Source: Nocardia sp. NBC_00416
Lineage (GTDB): Bacteria > Actinomycetota > Actinomycetes > Mycobacteriales > Mycobacteriaceae
Direction of reading: 5' to 3'
DNA: 64,000 bases
Assembly (NCBI RefSeq): GCF_036032445.1
Contig: NZ_CP107932.1
Coordinates: 808,501 to 872,500, forward strand
The position numbers and the translations under genes were made by a program. Under the pieces are notes generated by a model that searched no databases, was not told where the DNA came from, and worked only from the letters and a program-made list of their open reading frames with translations. Shown here one piece after another: positions 16,435 through 24,384 of this stretch (the stretch's first letter is position 1; every line of letters begins with the position of its first letter).

Positions 16435-16742
16435 TGCGGCTGTCACCACCTCTGGGTGCGCGACTTGTGCCGTGCGCCGTCGGCGCCTTGACTTCTTGAA
16501 AGGTCACGGCCTGCCCCGGAATGCTGTTGTCCGCGATTGTGTCGGTTCCAGTGTCGGCAGCCTGAGTGCCGCGCGTCTGTCCGCGCATCTCGGATTCCGG
16601 GCCGCGGTCATGATCGGTGCACTGGGCATCGCCTCACCTGCTCCTGGTCAACGCGCACGACCCGACCCTGCTACGCCGCGCGCAGACACCAGCCGGACCC
16701 ACCACCGCACGCTGAGCATCCGGATTCGGCACGGGGGACCCT
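16435..16742. other. 308-bp intergenic region without a supported gene
   Basis: Separates the membrane-protein gene from the convergent LysR gene. One forward frame near 16540-16640 contains SSVGSLSAARLSAHLGFRA followed by a hydrophobic run, faintly like a transporter helix pair, but it has no start or stop context. No regulatory element is recognised. Confidence 0.4.
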
Positions 16743-17678
16743 CTAGCGTTTGCGGCCCCGTGCCGGCTTCTTCTTGGCGGCGATCGGTTTCCGCGCGGGG
16801 CGCGGTCGCTTCTCTGCGGGGTGCGGCTTTCGCGGTTCCGGTTCGGCGCCCTTTCCGGCGGGGGATCGGGAGCTGTTCTCCGAGCGGCCGCGCACTACGC
16901 CGATGAACTCCTCAGCCGAGGCGGTGGTCTGGGTCGGCGGCCAGGCCAGGGCGACTTCGGTGTCGTCGGTGTCGGTCACCGTGCGGTAGACGAGGTCGCG
17001 CCGGTGGTGCAGGCGGGCGATCGAATGAGGCACGATGGCGACGCCGACTCCGGCGGCGACGAGTTCGATGGCGGCTTCCACGGTGTCGATATCGGCGGTG
17101 TCCTGAAGGCGCTCGTCCGCGAGATCGGCCAAGCTGACCTCGTTGAACAGTGAGATCTCGTGGTCCTTGGGTACCACCACGACGGGCAGCTCACGGTAGA
17201 GCGGGATCGCGTTCATGCCGTCGCGGTCGATCGGCAGGCGGACGAAACACATGTCGACCCGGCCCTCGCGCAGCGCCGACTCCTGGTCGGCTTGGGCGAC
17301 GGCGACCAGCTCGAGCGGGATATCCGGGAACCGCTGGCCCCAGATCCGCTCCCACTTGGTGACGGTGACGCCGGGCACGAACCCGACCCGCAGCGCGGCG
17401 GGGGCAGCGCCCGCCGCGGTGCCTGCCTCGTTCTCGGTCCGCGCAATGATGTCGCGTGCCTCCCGCAGCAACTCCTGTCCCGCGTCGGTCAGCTGGGTCG
17501 GCTGCGCTCCCGGCACGAACAGCTTCGTGCCGAGCTCGGTCTCCAGGTCGATGACCGTGTGGCTGAGCTTCTGGCGGGAGATGTGCAATGCCTTCGCGGC
17601 GCGTGCGAAGTGCAGCTCCTCCGCGACTGCGGCAAACCAGCGCAGGCGCTGCACATCGATCGAGGGGAACCGGCTCAT
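16743..17678 (-). CDS. LysR-family regulator with a basic C-terminal tail
   Basis: A 311-residue LysR protein. The N-terminal helix-turn-helix is clear (LRWFAAVAEELHFARAAKALHISRQKLSHTVIDLE), followed by the periplasmic-binding-like effector domain (LRVGFVPGVTVTKWERIW, then GRVDMCFVRLPIDRDG). The last 50 residues are not part of the fold: they are rich in Pro, Lys and Arg and end AAKKKPARGRKR, like the nucleoid-protein tails of mycobacterial and nocardial HU/Lsr2-type proteins. It is divergent from the DUF5997 gene, with 61 bp shared between them, an arrangement I recognise as recurring in actinobacteria, so it probably regulates that gene. Confidence 0.9.
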   Translation of the reverse strand: MSRFPSIDVQRLRWFAAVAEELHFARAAKALHISRQKLSHTVIDLETELGTKLFVPGAQPTQLTDAGQELLREARDIIARTENEAGTAAGAAPAALRVGFVPGVTVTKWERIWGQRFPDIPLELVAVAQADQESALREGRVDMCFVRLPIDRDGMNAIPLYRELPVVVVPKDHEISLFNEVSLADLADERLQDTADIDTVEAAIELVAAGVGVAIVPHSIARLHHRRDLVYRTVTDTDDTEVALAWPPTQTTASAEEFIGVVRGRSENSSRSPAGKGAEPEPRKPHPAEKRPRPARKPIAAKKKPARGRKR

Positions 17679-17739
17679 ACGAGCAAGCGTATGGCACCGC
17701 GGAGTCCGGACCGGCCCGGCGGCCCGTTACGCTGTTCCA

Positions 17740-18150
17740 GTGAGCCCGGACAAGAAACCGCAGATGATGAAGCCGCTGACGGCGGCGAACAAGCTCGGCA
17801 TCTATCTGCCGGCGGCTCCCGAAGAGTTCCGGAACAACCCGATTTCCCGAACCGAGCTGGACGAGCTCCGCACGAACCCGCCGCAGTGGCTCACCGAGCT
17901 GCACCGCACCGGACCGTTCCCGCGCGACGTCGTGGCCCGCAAGCTCGGCGTCTCCAACAGTGGCCTGGCCCGAGCCGGAGTGTCCGACGCGCTCACCGTC
18001 GACGAGGTCGCCGCTTTCCTCGCGGATACGCCGGAGTGGCTCATCCGCGAACGCGAAAACTATGCCGCCGTGCGCGCCGAGGACGAACGGGTCCAGGCCA
18101 AGGAGGCCGAACGCCGGGCGGCGACCAACCGGGCGGCGAAGGGCCGTTGA
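17740..18150 (+). CDS. DUF5997 family protein
   Basis: A 136-residue protein matching the DUF5997 pattern: MKPLTAANKLGIYLPAAPEEF near the N-terminus, DELRTNPPQWLTELHRTGPFPR, VVARKLGVSNSGLARAGVSDALT and a charged helical C-terminus (RERENYAAVRAEDERVQAKEAERR). The LGVSNSGLARAG segment has the look of a small helix-turn-helix. Function is unknown. The start is GTG at 17740. It is paired divergently with the LysR gene, which suggests a regulated, perhaps DNA-associated, protein. Confidence 0.85.
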   Translation: MSPDKKPQMMKPLTAANKLGIYLPAAPEEFRNNPISRTELDELRTNPPQWLTELHRTGPFPRDVVARKLGVSNSGLARAGVSDALTVDEVAAFLADTPEWLIRERENYAAVRAEDERVQAKEAERRAATNRAAKGR

Positions 18151-18467
18151 CTGTACTGAGTCGACCGGACTCGGGGCAGTCCCCCGATGCCGAAGTTCGC
18201 AATGCCGGTGCGAAACGGGCCGGGTAGTTCGCCGCCGGCGGCATCAACGCCCCTCGGGAAACGCGACGACCTGAACCGCGAAGGCCTCGTGCGGCTCGAC
18301 GAGTGAACACCCAGCCCGGCCACCACCGATCGTGACCGGCAGAAGCCGCTCGATCAGCGGTATGTTCCCGTCTGATCAACGGCGGAAATCAGCTCGGCCA
18401 GTTGATATTCGGGCTGGTCGAGTCGCTGTCGTTGCTCGATCGGGAGCTTTGCGGCGAGCAGTGTCGT
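18151..18467. other. 317-bp intergenic region between convergent genes
   Basis: No gene is supported on either strand. Two short hairpins follow the DUF5997 stop: GAGTC-N5-GACTC (18160-18174) and CGGGG-N5-CCCCG. They could end transcription but are only 5 bp each and lack T-runs. Nothing else is recognised. Confidence 0.4.
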
Positions 18468-18905
18468 TCACTGGAGTTCCTCGACCAGGCCGATGATGAT
18501 GCCGTCGGGTCCGCGGACGTAGCAGTACCGGTAGATGTCTTCGTACCGGGCTACCGTGCCCACGAGTTCGGCGCCGTGGGCGCGCAGGCGGTCGAGGACG
18601 TCGTCGACGTCGTCGACGACGAACGTCAGGCGAAGGATGCCCGGGGTATTCACCGGCGCCTTCGGCGCAGTGTTGGTGGTCGTCGGCGAGTGGAAGGTCG
18701 AGAGCTCGACCCGGACATGGCCGTCCGGAGTCCGTACGACGGCGATATCCGCGCGGACGCCGTCCAGTCCGAGGAGGTCGTCGGCCCATTGGCCACCGAC
18801 TGTTGCTTCGCCCTCCAGTTCCAGGCCCAGTTCGACGAAGAACGCGACAGCGGCCGCGAGGTCCTCGACCACAATGCCTGCGTGATCCATCCGGTGGATC
18901 GTCAT
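18468..18905 (-). CDS. VOC/glyoxalase-family protein
   Basis: A 145-residue vicinal-oxygen-chelate protein with two beta-alpha-beta-beta-beta modules. The first begins HRMDHAGIVVEDLAAAVAFFVELGLE with metal-ligand-type His, and the second is LRLTFVVDDVDDVLDRLRAHGAEL, ending YCYVRGPDGIIIGLVEEL with the terminal Glu in the usual ligand position. This set is common to glyoxalase I-like, epimerase-like and resistance proteins, and the substrate cannot be inferred. The internal ATG at 18905 is used because AAGGAG lies 6 nt upstream. It is a single gene. Confidence 0.85.
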   Translation of the reverse strand: MTIHRMDHAGIVVEDLAAAVAFFVELGLELEGEATVGGQWADDLLGLDGVRADIAVVRTPDGHVRVELSTFHSPTTTNTAPKAPVNTPGILRLTFVVDDVDDVLDRLRAHGAELVGTVARYEDIYRYCYVRGPDGIIIGLVEELQ

Positions 18906-19671
18906 GATGTGCTCCTTGGGTTCGGTACGGCCCATTCTGGCCGGGGTCGATCGGTACAGGCACGCTGACACTCGACGTGTTGCCGGGGTCGTTTCGTAGC
19001 TGCCGTTCACATCCCTGGGACGGAGCCGCCCGAACGTTCTCGACAGTCACGGCGCGGGAATTTCTGGACTTTCGGAACCGGACAGTCAGCAGCCGCGGGA
19101 CCCGTGCGTTCCAGGGGCTGTCGCCGCCCTGTCGGTCATCGTCGGGTCTGCGTTCCCTGATCTAGGGAGGAGGCGGTCGCCGACGTCATGGGTGGATTGT
19201 TCCGCGGCGGTGATCGCTACCCGAAGTGGGGGAGTAGGTTGATCGCTCCTGAGGCACTTCCGCTCGCCATGTCGGCGCGCGAGGGAAGCGGTCCGAAACT
19301 CCCGCTGCTATTTTGGCGGAAATGTGACATACAAAAACGTGATCAAGGGATTACGATTTCGGCCACCGCGGTGAAACCGTTCGTACCGGCGGCGGGACGG
19401 CGTACCTCTCCGTCGTCGCGGTTCCCGGGATCACGAAATCTCTTGCAGAAAAGTGAAATTGGAATCGCACTGTTCCGCACCGGCCCCGGCCTGCGCTTCT
19501 GGCGGGAGTCTTTTCCACCAGCCGCCCGGCGGTGCGGTCCACAGTGGTCGATCGCACTCCTCTCTCGCTTGCGGCCGGTCCGTTACACCAATACTGTTCC
19601 GGCACAGAAGATGTCCCAAATCGGACAACATCTCGGAAATATCGCTGTTGCTTTCATTGGAGTCCCCGGCA
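18906..19671. other. 766-bp leader region upstream of the P450 cluster, no intact gene
   Basis: A long region of noticeably lower GC than its neighbours, with A/T-rich patches such as GACATACAAAAACGTGATC (19326-19344). Forward frames are open from 19188 and from 19453, but neither has a good ribosome site, coding character or recognisable product. A 48-residue frame (19612-19757) overlaps the P450 start. It probably holds the promoter and a long leader for the P450-radical SAM operon. Whether it hides a short precursor-peptide gene is unresolved. Confidence 0.5.
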
Positions 19672-20934
19672 TTGACCAAGTCCCTCCCGTCGTCCGAAAC
19701 CGATACCGCCGGATGCCCGTACTCCGCGCCCGGCCGGACCGGCGCTCCCCTTCGTGATGCTCTGTACACCGAGGAATATGCCGCCGATCCGCATCGTGTC
19801 TTCGCTCAGATGCGTCGTCGGCACCCAGCTCTCGCGCCGGTGGAGCTGGCCCCTGGGATTCCGGCCACCTTGGTGATCGGGTATCACACCGCGATTCGGA
19901 TCTTCAATGACCCCGAACACTTTCCGGCCGATGCGCGTTCGTGGGAGAAGACCGTTCCGGCCGACCACCCGCTCATGCCGATGATGGGATGGCGACCCAA
20001 TGTGATGCGCAGTACCGGACGGGAACATGCCCGGTACCGGCAGGCGATCACGGCTGCCCTCGACGGGGTCGATCTGTTCTCCATGCACCAGACTGTGGAA
20101 ACGGTTGCCGCCCCACTGATCAACGACTTCTGCCTGGACGGTGAAGCCGAAATCATCGGCCAGTACGCCTTCCCGCTGACCTTCCAGGTGCTCAACGCCA
20201 TGCTGGGTTGCCCCCCGGATCTCGGGCAGCACATCGCTGCCGGCATGGCCGCCATGTTCGAAGGCGGCGCGGCAGCCACCGACGCGGACGCCAGGATCAA
20301 CGAAGCACTCTTGGAGCTGGTCGCGCTCAAACGAGCCGAACCCGGCCGCGACATCACCTCTCGTCTGCTGGCCCATCCGGCGCAGCTCCAGGACTCGGAG
20401 ATGGTGCACCAGTTGGCCGTGCTCTACGGGGCGGGGATCGAGCCGCTGACGAATCTGACGGTGAACACCCTGCTGCTCATGATCACCGACCCCCGGTTCA
20501 CCGGCACATCGTCACCCGGTGCGGCGCCGACGACGCGGGATGCGCTCAACGAGCTGCTGTACACCGATCCGCCGATGGCGAACTACTGCCTGAGCTACCC
20601 GAGGCAGCCGATCATGCTCGACGGCGTCTGGTTGCCCGCCGACCAGCCGGTGATCATTGGCATGTCGGCCTGCAACAACGATCCGGCGATCCACTCGGGT
20701 CAGTACACCGACAACAACGCGCATCTGGCCTGGGGTGCCGGCCCGCATGCCTGCCCCGCCAAGTCGATTGCCTATATGGTCGCCCAGAATGCGATCGATC
20801 AGTTGCTCGACGCGCTCCCCGAAATGCGGCTTGCCTGTCCGATCGAGCAACTGCATTGGCGGCCAGGGCCTTTCCATCGCGCACTCTCGGCGATGCCGGT
20901 GATGTTCCCGCCCTCTCCGCCACTCGGTCTCTGA
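19672..20934 (+). CDS. cytochrome P450 lacking the ExxR arginine
   Basis: A P450-fold protein of about 420 residues. The haem ligand is Cys361 in LAWGAGPHACPAK, with Trp where the usual Phe is. The K-helix ExxR is altered: the segment reads NELLYTDPP, keeping Glu294 but with Tyr297 in place of Arg. The I-helix AGxxT region (YGAGIEPLTNLTVNTLLL) lacks the proton-relay acid-Thr pair. Loss of ExxR Arg with an aromatic there is known for CYP156/CYP157 families of streptomycetes. The C-terminus HWRPGPFHRALSAMPV resembles P450s that act on peptides or other carrier-free substrates. The start is uncertain: TTG at 19672 with GGAG upstream fits the family N-terminus best, and a GTG at 19453 would add 73 residues. 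It is the first gene of the P450-radical SAM-P450 cluster. Confidence 0.85.
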   Translation: MTKSLPSSETDTAGCPYSAPGRTGAPLRDALYTEEYAADPHRVFAQMRRRHPALAPVELAPGIPATLVIGYHTAIRIFNDPEHFPADARSWEKTVPADHPLMPMMGWRPNVMRSTGREHARYRQAITAALDGVDLFSMHQTVETVAAPLINDFCLDGEAEIIGQYAFPLTFQVLNAMLGCPPDLGQHIAAGMAAMFEGGAAATDADARINEALLELVALKRAEPGRDITSRLLAHPAQLQDSEMVHQLAVLYGAGIEPLTNLTVNTLLLMITDPRFTGTSSPGAAPTTRDALNELLYTDPPMANYCLSYPRQPIMLDGVWLPADQPVIIGMSACNNDPAIHSGQYTDNNAHLAWGAGPHACPAKSIAYMVAQNAIDQLLDALPEMRLACPIEQLHWRPGPFHRALSAMPVMFPPSPPLGL

Positions 20935-21056
20935 TGTCGATGTCGCGGTGAGGTAGCCAGATGCGGCTGCAGCGTGGGTGATTCGGGATATCGCGAGCAC
21001 GCTGAGCCGCCGCGCCCACCGTAGGGCTGTGTAGATTATCCGCATCGAATGACGTT

Positions 21057-21248
21057 GTGCCGGAACAAATCCGGCAAGGTCCGGATCGATCGGAAAATGC
21101 GTCCGGTCTGACGCAGGAAGATCGCGCCGTGGGCGGGTCTATCCTAGAATTGTTCGTAGCGCTAACGAGGCCATTACCATACGACCGCTCCGTATCCGCA
21201 TTCTCACCACTCACCCGCCGATCCGCTGATTCGGCAACGCATCGGTAG
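21057..21248 (+). CDS. possible small protein between P450 and radical SAM genes
   Basis: A 63-residue frame from a GTG at 21057, in the 397-bp gap 20935-21331. The N-terminal half is polar (GPDRSENASGLTQEDRAVGG) and the second half contains LELFVALTRPLPYDRS and ends SATHR. A precursor peptide with a leader and an aromatic core would look roughly like this, but there is no good ribosome site and I know no family. It is listed because of its position beside two P450s and a radical SAM enzyme, and is more likely non-coding than not. Confidence 0.25.
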   Translation: MPEQIRQGPDRSENASGLTQEDRAVGGSILELFVALTRPLPYDRSVSAFSPLTRRSADSATHR

Positions 21249-21331
21249 ACATGTCCGGTTCTCGGCATGCTCGATTCGCCGGTGACATCTAGCAGCGCGC
21301 AACTCTGTCGCATCGCACCGAGGAGGATGTC

Positions 21332-22459
21332 ATGGCTCAACCTGTTTTTCTGGACGTCAGGCCAAGCAAGGAACGCATTTTAACCCGAGCAATAGAACTC
21401 GCGCAAGAGGATCCGGCGCTGGCCGCACGTTTGATGCGGGTGAACGAAGTAGCCCGGGGCATTCGAACGGTGGAGGTCTGGGTTACCGACGCGTGTAATC
21501 TGCGGTGCAAGGGGTGCTGGTTCTTCGAGCACGATATGGACAAGCAGAGCGTCGAGATTCGTGATCTGGACACGATCCGGGCGTTCGCCGAAGACCTGCG
21601 CGATACCAAGAAGATCACCAGCACACTGCTGATCGGCGGTGAACCAGCGCTGGTCCTGGATCGAGTCCGCGTGTTCGCGGAGACGATTCGCAATGTCACG
21701 GTGGTGACCAACGGGACGCGGCCCATTCCCTATGACGGGCTGGAAGATCTCGCCATTGCGGTGTCGTTGTGGGGAGGCGGACCGGTCGACGACGAGTTGC
21801 GTGGTCACGGACCCAACGGCCGGCGGATCGGCGGTCTGTTCGATAAGGCGCTGCGCACCTATGCCGACGACCCGCGGGCCACCTGGGTCTACACGCTCAG
21901 CGAGGCCGGAATGCCGTACCTCGAACGAACCGTCGAGGCCATCGCCGGCAACGGCAACCAGATCAACTTCGGCTACTACAGCGACAACGGCACCGATCCC
22001 ACTGCGCGACTTCGCAACGAAGAACGGGCAATCGCGGAGATGAGCCGTATGCGCGAGAACTATCCCGATACCGTCATCGGGCACCCCTATTACTTCCGCA
22101 CGCTGGTCACCGGCCGCACGCATTGGGGTACCTTCGGCGCGGAGACCTGCCCCAGCATCAGCAACGATCACCCGGCGCATGCCCAGCGCCTGACCGAAGG
22201 GCATCCGATCGTCGGCCGCTTCAACGCGTACCGGACCGATCACAGCGTTCAGTACTGCGCTACCACCGGAGACTGCGACAACTGCCGGGACAGTCAGGCG
22301 GTATGGAGCTGGTTGCTGGTCAATCTGCATCGTTTCCTGGGCGATCGCGACCAGCTGGACACCTGGGTGACGTTGGCCGAGAACTTCTATCGCCAGTACT
22401 ACTGGTCCAGCTACCATCCCGCCCGGCAGGCGCCCGCCGAATCGGCGGTCGGTGCCTAG
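21332..22459 (+). CDS. radical SAM enzyme with a second C-terminal cysteine cluster
   Basis: A 375-residue radical SAM protein. The [4Fe-4S]/AdoMet motif CxxxCxxC is CNLRCKGC (Cys55, Cys59, Cys62) after WVTDA, the GGE-type SAM contact is LLIGGEPALVLDR, and the TIM-barrel strands continue VTVVTNGTRPIP and WVYTLSEAGMP. Four further cysteines (273 in ETCPSIS, and 309, 315, 318 in YCATTGDCDNC) could bind an auxiliary cluster, as in SPASM/twitch enzymes, though spacing does not match the canonical SPASM motif. GAGGAGG lies just before the ATG. Its stop overlaps the second P450 start. Products of this particular subfamily are unknown to me. Confidence 0.88.
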   Translation: MAQPVFLDVRPSKERILTRAIELAQEDPALAARLMRVNEVARGIRTVEVWVTDACNLRCKGCWFFEHDMDKQSVEIRDLDTIRAFAEDLRDTKKITSTLLIGGEPALVLDRVRVFAETIRNVTVVTNGTRPIPYDGLEDLAIAVSLWGGGPVDDELRGHGPNGRRIGGLFDKALRTYADDPRATWVYTLSEAGMPYLERTVEAIAGNGNQINFGYYSDNGTDPTARLRNEERAIAEMSRMRENYPDTVIGHPYYFRTLVTGRTHWGTFGAETCPSISNDHPAHAQRLTEGHPIVGRFNAYRTDHSVQYCATTGDCDNCRDSQAVWSWLLVNLHRFLGDRDQLDTWVTLAENFYRQYYWSSYHPARQAPAESAVGA

Positions 22460-23705
22460 CCTCGGTCGGCGCCCGGCCATGGCCGCGATGTCTCTGGAGA
22501 AGGCGCGGCTCTTCTCTGATGTCCTTCGTGGCGACCCGGGCGCGCGGATCCTCTGGGCGCCGCCCGGGGCCGACCGGCATCGGCAGTACGAGAAGGTCCG
22601 CGCTCGAGGGGTGCTGGCAGCCAGCCGCCGCGGCCTGCTGTTCACTGCCTCCCACACCCTGAGCCACCAGGTGCTCACCAGCAGCGACTTCGGTCCGGCG
22701 CCCATCGGGGCGTCGGCCCGCCGCCGCAACGAGACCGGCGACGTCACACTCGTCCATCCCGTCGACGACTCCTTTCTGAAGCTGCAACCACCCCGGCACA
22801 CGGAGCTGCGATCCCTCGTCGCTCCCACGTTCCACCGGCGCGAACTCGCCGACCTCGGGCCCCGGATCGAAAAGATCGTCGAGGATCGCCTGAACGAGCT
22901 CCCACGTGGCCAGGTCATCGACCTGATCACGAGCTATGCCGAAGCTGTACCCACGGCGATGATCTCGCACATTCTGGGCCTGCCGCAGTCGGACTCCCCG
23001 CGCTTCGCCGCGTGGGGACACGTGCTCGCCTCATTGCTGGACGGCGCCCGGACAGCACAGGAGCGACAGCGTTCCCGCGATCTCGTCACCGAGATGACGT
23101 CGTATTTCCGAGATCGCCTGAACGACGTCGACCCGCAGGGCGCCGGGCTCACAGCCGGTTTGGCGCGGCAATGCCCGGCCCGGTTGACCCTGCGCGAGGC
23201 CATCGCCACGTGCAGCATGCTGCTGGTCGGCGGTTTCGGTACCACCACCCACCTTCTCGGAAACACCCTGCACACGCTGCTGCGGCAGCCCCACCTCCGG
23301 CCGGCCGACGGCGACTACTCGGCGGTGATCGAAGAATCCCTGCGCTACGACACCCCCGTTCAGTACGTCGTCCGGGTCGCCGCGACCGATACTCGGCTGG
23401 CCGGTCGGGTCGTCACCGCGAGAACGCCGATCGTGCTGCTGCTCGCTGCCGCGAACCGCGACCCGGAAATCTTCACCGACCCACACGTATTCGATCCCCG
23501 ACGCCGGGAACCTCATCGCCACCTCACCTTCGGTGCCGGGATCCACTTCTGTATCGGCGCTGCGCTGGCCCGTGCGGAAGCCGCTATCGCCGTCCAGCGT
23601 TTCTTCGAAAGGTTTCCGAACGCCCACATCGCGGGAAAGGCTGCCCTCCTGCCATCCCGCGCGCTGCACGGCTTGCGTGGGCTGCCTGTCGTTCTCGAGA
23701 CCTGA
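22452..23705 (+). CDS. cytochrome P450
   Basis: A canonical bacterial class I P450 of 417 residues. The haem motif is LTFGAGIHFCIGAALARAE (Cys367). ExxR is intact in VIEESLRYDTPVQ, the I helix is MLLVGGFGTTTHLLGN with the Thr pair, and the C-helix HTELRSLVAPTFHRR is normal. Electron partners (ferredoxin, reductase) are not adjacent. The GTG at 22452 overlaps the radical SAM stop by 8 nt; an ATG at 22479 is an alternative. Being translationally coupled to the radical SAM gene and following the unusual P450, it probably performs a later oxidation on the same product. A strong inverted repeat follows the stop. Confidence 0.9.
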   Translation: MPSLGRRPAMAAMSLEKARLFSDVLRGDPGARILWAPPGADRHRQYEKVRARGVLAASRRGLLFTASHTLSHQVLTSSDFGPAPIGASARRRNETGDVTLVHPVDDSFLKLQPPRHTELRSLVAPTFHRRELADLGPRIEKIVEDRLNELPRGQVIDLITSYAEAVPTAMISHILGLPQSDSPRFAAWGHVLASLLDGARTAQERQRSRDLVTEMTSYFRDRLNDVDPQGAGLTAGLARQCPARLTLREAIATCSMLLVGGFGTTTHLLGNTLHTLLRQPHLRPADGDYSAVIEESLRYDTPVQYVVRVAATDTRLAGRVVTARTPIVLLLAAANRDPEIFTDPHVFDPRRREPHRHLTFGAGIHFCIGAALARAEAAIAVQRFFERFPNAHIAGKAALLPSRALHGLRGLPVVLET

Positions 23706-23734
23706 TGGCGAAGTAGACCGCGAGGTCGAAGGCT

Positions 23735-23790
23735 CGGCCCGGCAGTCGGACAACCCTGATGGTGCGGTGGGTTATCGGACTGCCGGGCCG
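23735..23790. terminator. strong bidirectional terminator, 22-bp stem
   Basis: Inverted repeat with arms 23735-23756 and 23769-23790 pairing at 20 of 22 positions around a 12-nt loop; the innermost GGGTT/AACCC and the outer CGGCCCGGCAGT pair fully. It lies between the convergent P450 and ohr genes, 29 nt past the P450 stop, and can serve both. Confidence 0.8.
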
Positions 23791-23874
23791 TGGACTCGAT
23801 CAGGCGGGTCCTGGGACGGACCGGCGGGATGTCGACGGTATTCCGAGGGCGTCGACCTCCACTGGTGGAACGGT

Positions 23875-24303
23875 TCAGGCGACGGTGACGTCGACGGAGA
23901 CGGGGATGTTGCCGCGAGTGGCGTTGGAGTAGGGGCACACCGCGTGTGCGGCCGTGACGAGCGAGTCGGCGCTGTCCTGGTCGATGCCGCCCAATTCCAC
24001 GTGCAGCGCGGCGGAGAGGCTGAAACCGCCCTGCCCGGTGCGGTGCACACCGATCTCGGCGACGACGGCCGATTCGGTGAAACTGATCTTCTGGCCGGCC
24101 GCGACTGCCTTCAGGGCCGAGTGGAAGCAGGAGGCCCAGCCGGCGGCGAAGAGCTGCTCGGGGTTCGTCGCGCCACCCGGTCCGCCCATTTCACGCGGGA
24201 TGGCGAGGGTGACGTCGATCAGGCCGTCGTTGCTGGCGGCTCGGCCTCCGGCGCGGCCGTCCCCGGTCGAGGTCGCGATGGCGGTGTAGACGGAATCGGA
24301 CAT
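23875..24303 (-). CDS. ohr: organic hydroperoxide resistance protein (Ohr family)
   Basis: A 142-residue Ohr/OsmC-family thiol peroxidase that reduces organic hydroperoxides. Both redox cysteines are present: Cys59 in AAGWASCFHSAL and Cys123 in HAVCPYSNATRGNI, as is the N-terminal VYTAIATSTGDGRAGG typical of Ohr. VCPYSNATRGN is the Ohr rather than OsmC signature. The usual MarR-type OhrR is not adjacent. A DUF308-like membrane gene lies 82 bp upstream on the same strand, and a TetR gene is divergent beyond it, so peroxide control may run through an unlinked OhrR or through that TetR. Confidence 0.93.
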   Translation of the reverse strand: MSDSVYTAIATSTGDGRAGGRAASNDGLIDVTLAIPREMGGPGGATNPEQLFAAGWASCFHSALKAVAAGQKISFTESAVVAEIGVHRTGQGGFSLSAALHVELGGIDQDSADSLVTAAHAVCPYSNATRGNIPVSVDVTVA

Positions 24304-24384
24304 GACGGTGTTCTCCTTCGGGGGTTGGGTGCGTGCGGGACGGCGATCATTCAGCTCTCGTCGAGGATGACGCCGGTGGCAATC

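Noticed and set aside
16520..16640. Fragment resembling a transporter helix pair (SSVGSLSAARLSAHLGFRA)
   Set aside because: Too short, with no start or stop context; not strong enough for a pseudogene call.
18160..18200. Short hairpins after DUF5997 as a terminator
   Set aside because: Stems of only 5 bp without T-runs; mentioned but not called as a separate feature.
19188..19757. Long forward open frame before the first P450, including the 48-residue part from 19612
   Set aside because: The ribosome-site candidate GAGGAGG is too far from the ATG, the frame lacks normal codon bias, contains no family, and overlaps the P450 start. High-GC DNA gives many such frames.
20961..20981. Six-residue minicistron MRLQRG with GAGG upstream, just after the first P450
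   Set aside because: No aromatic residue for P450 crosslinking and no conservation evidence; a match this short is likely chance.
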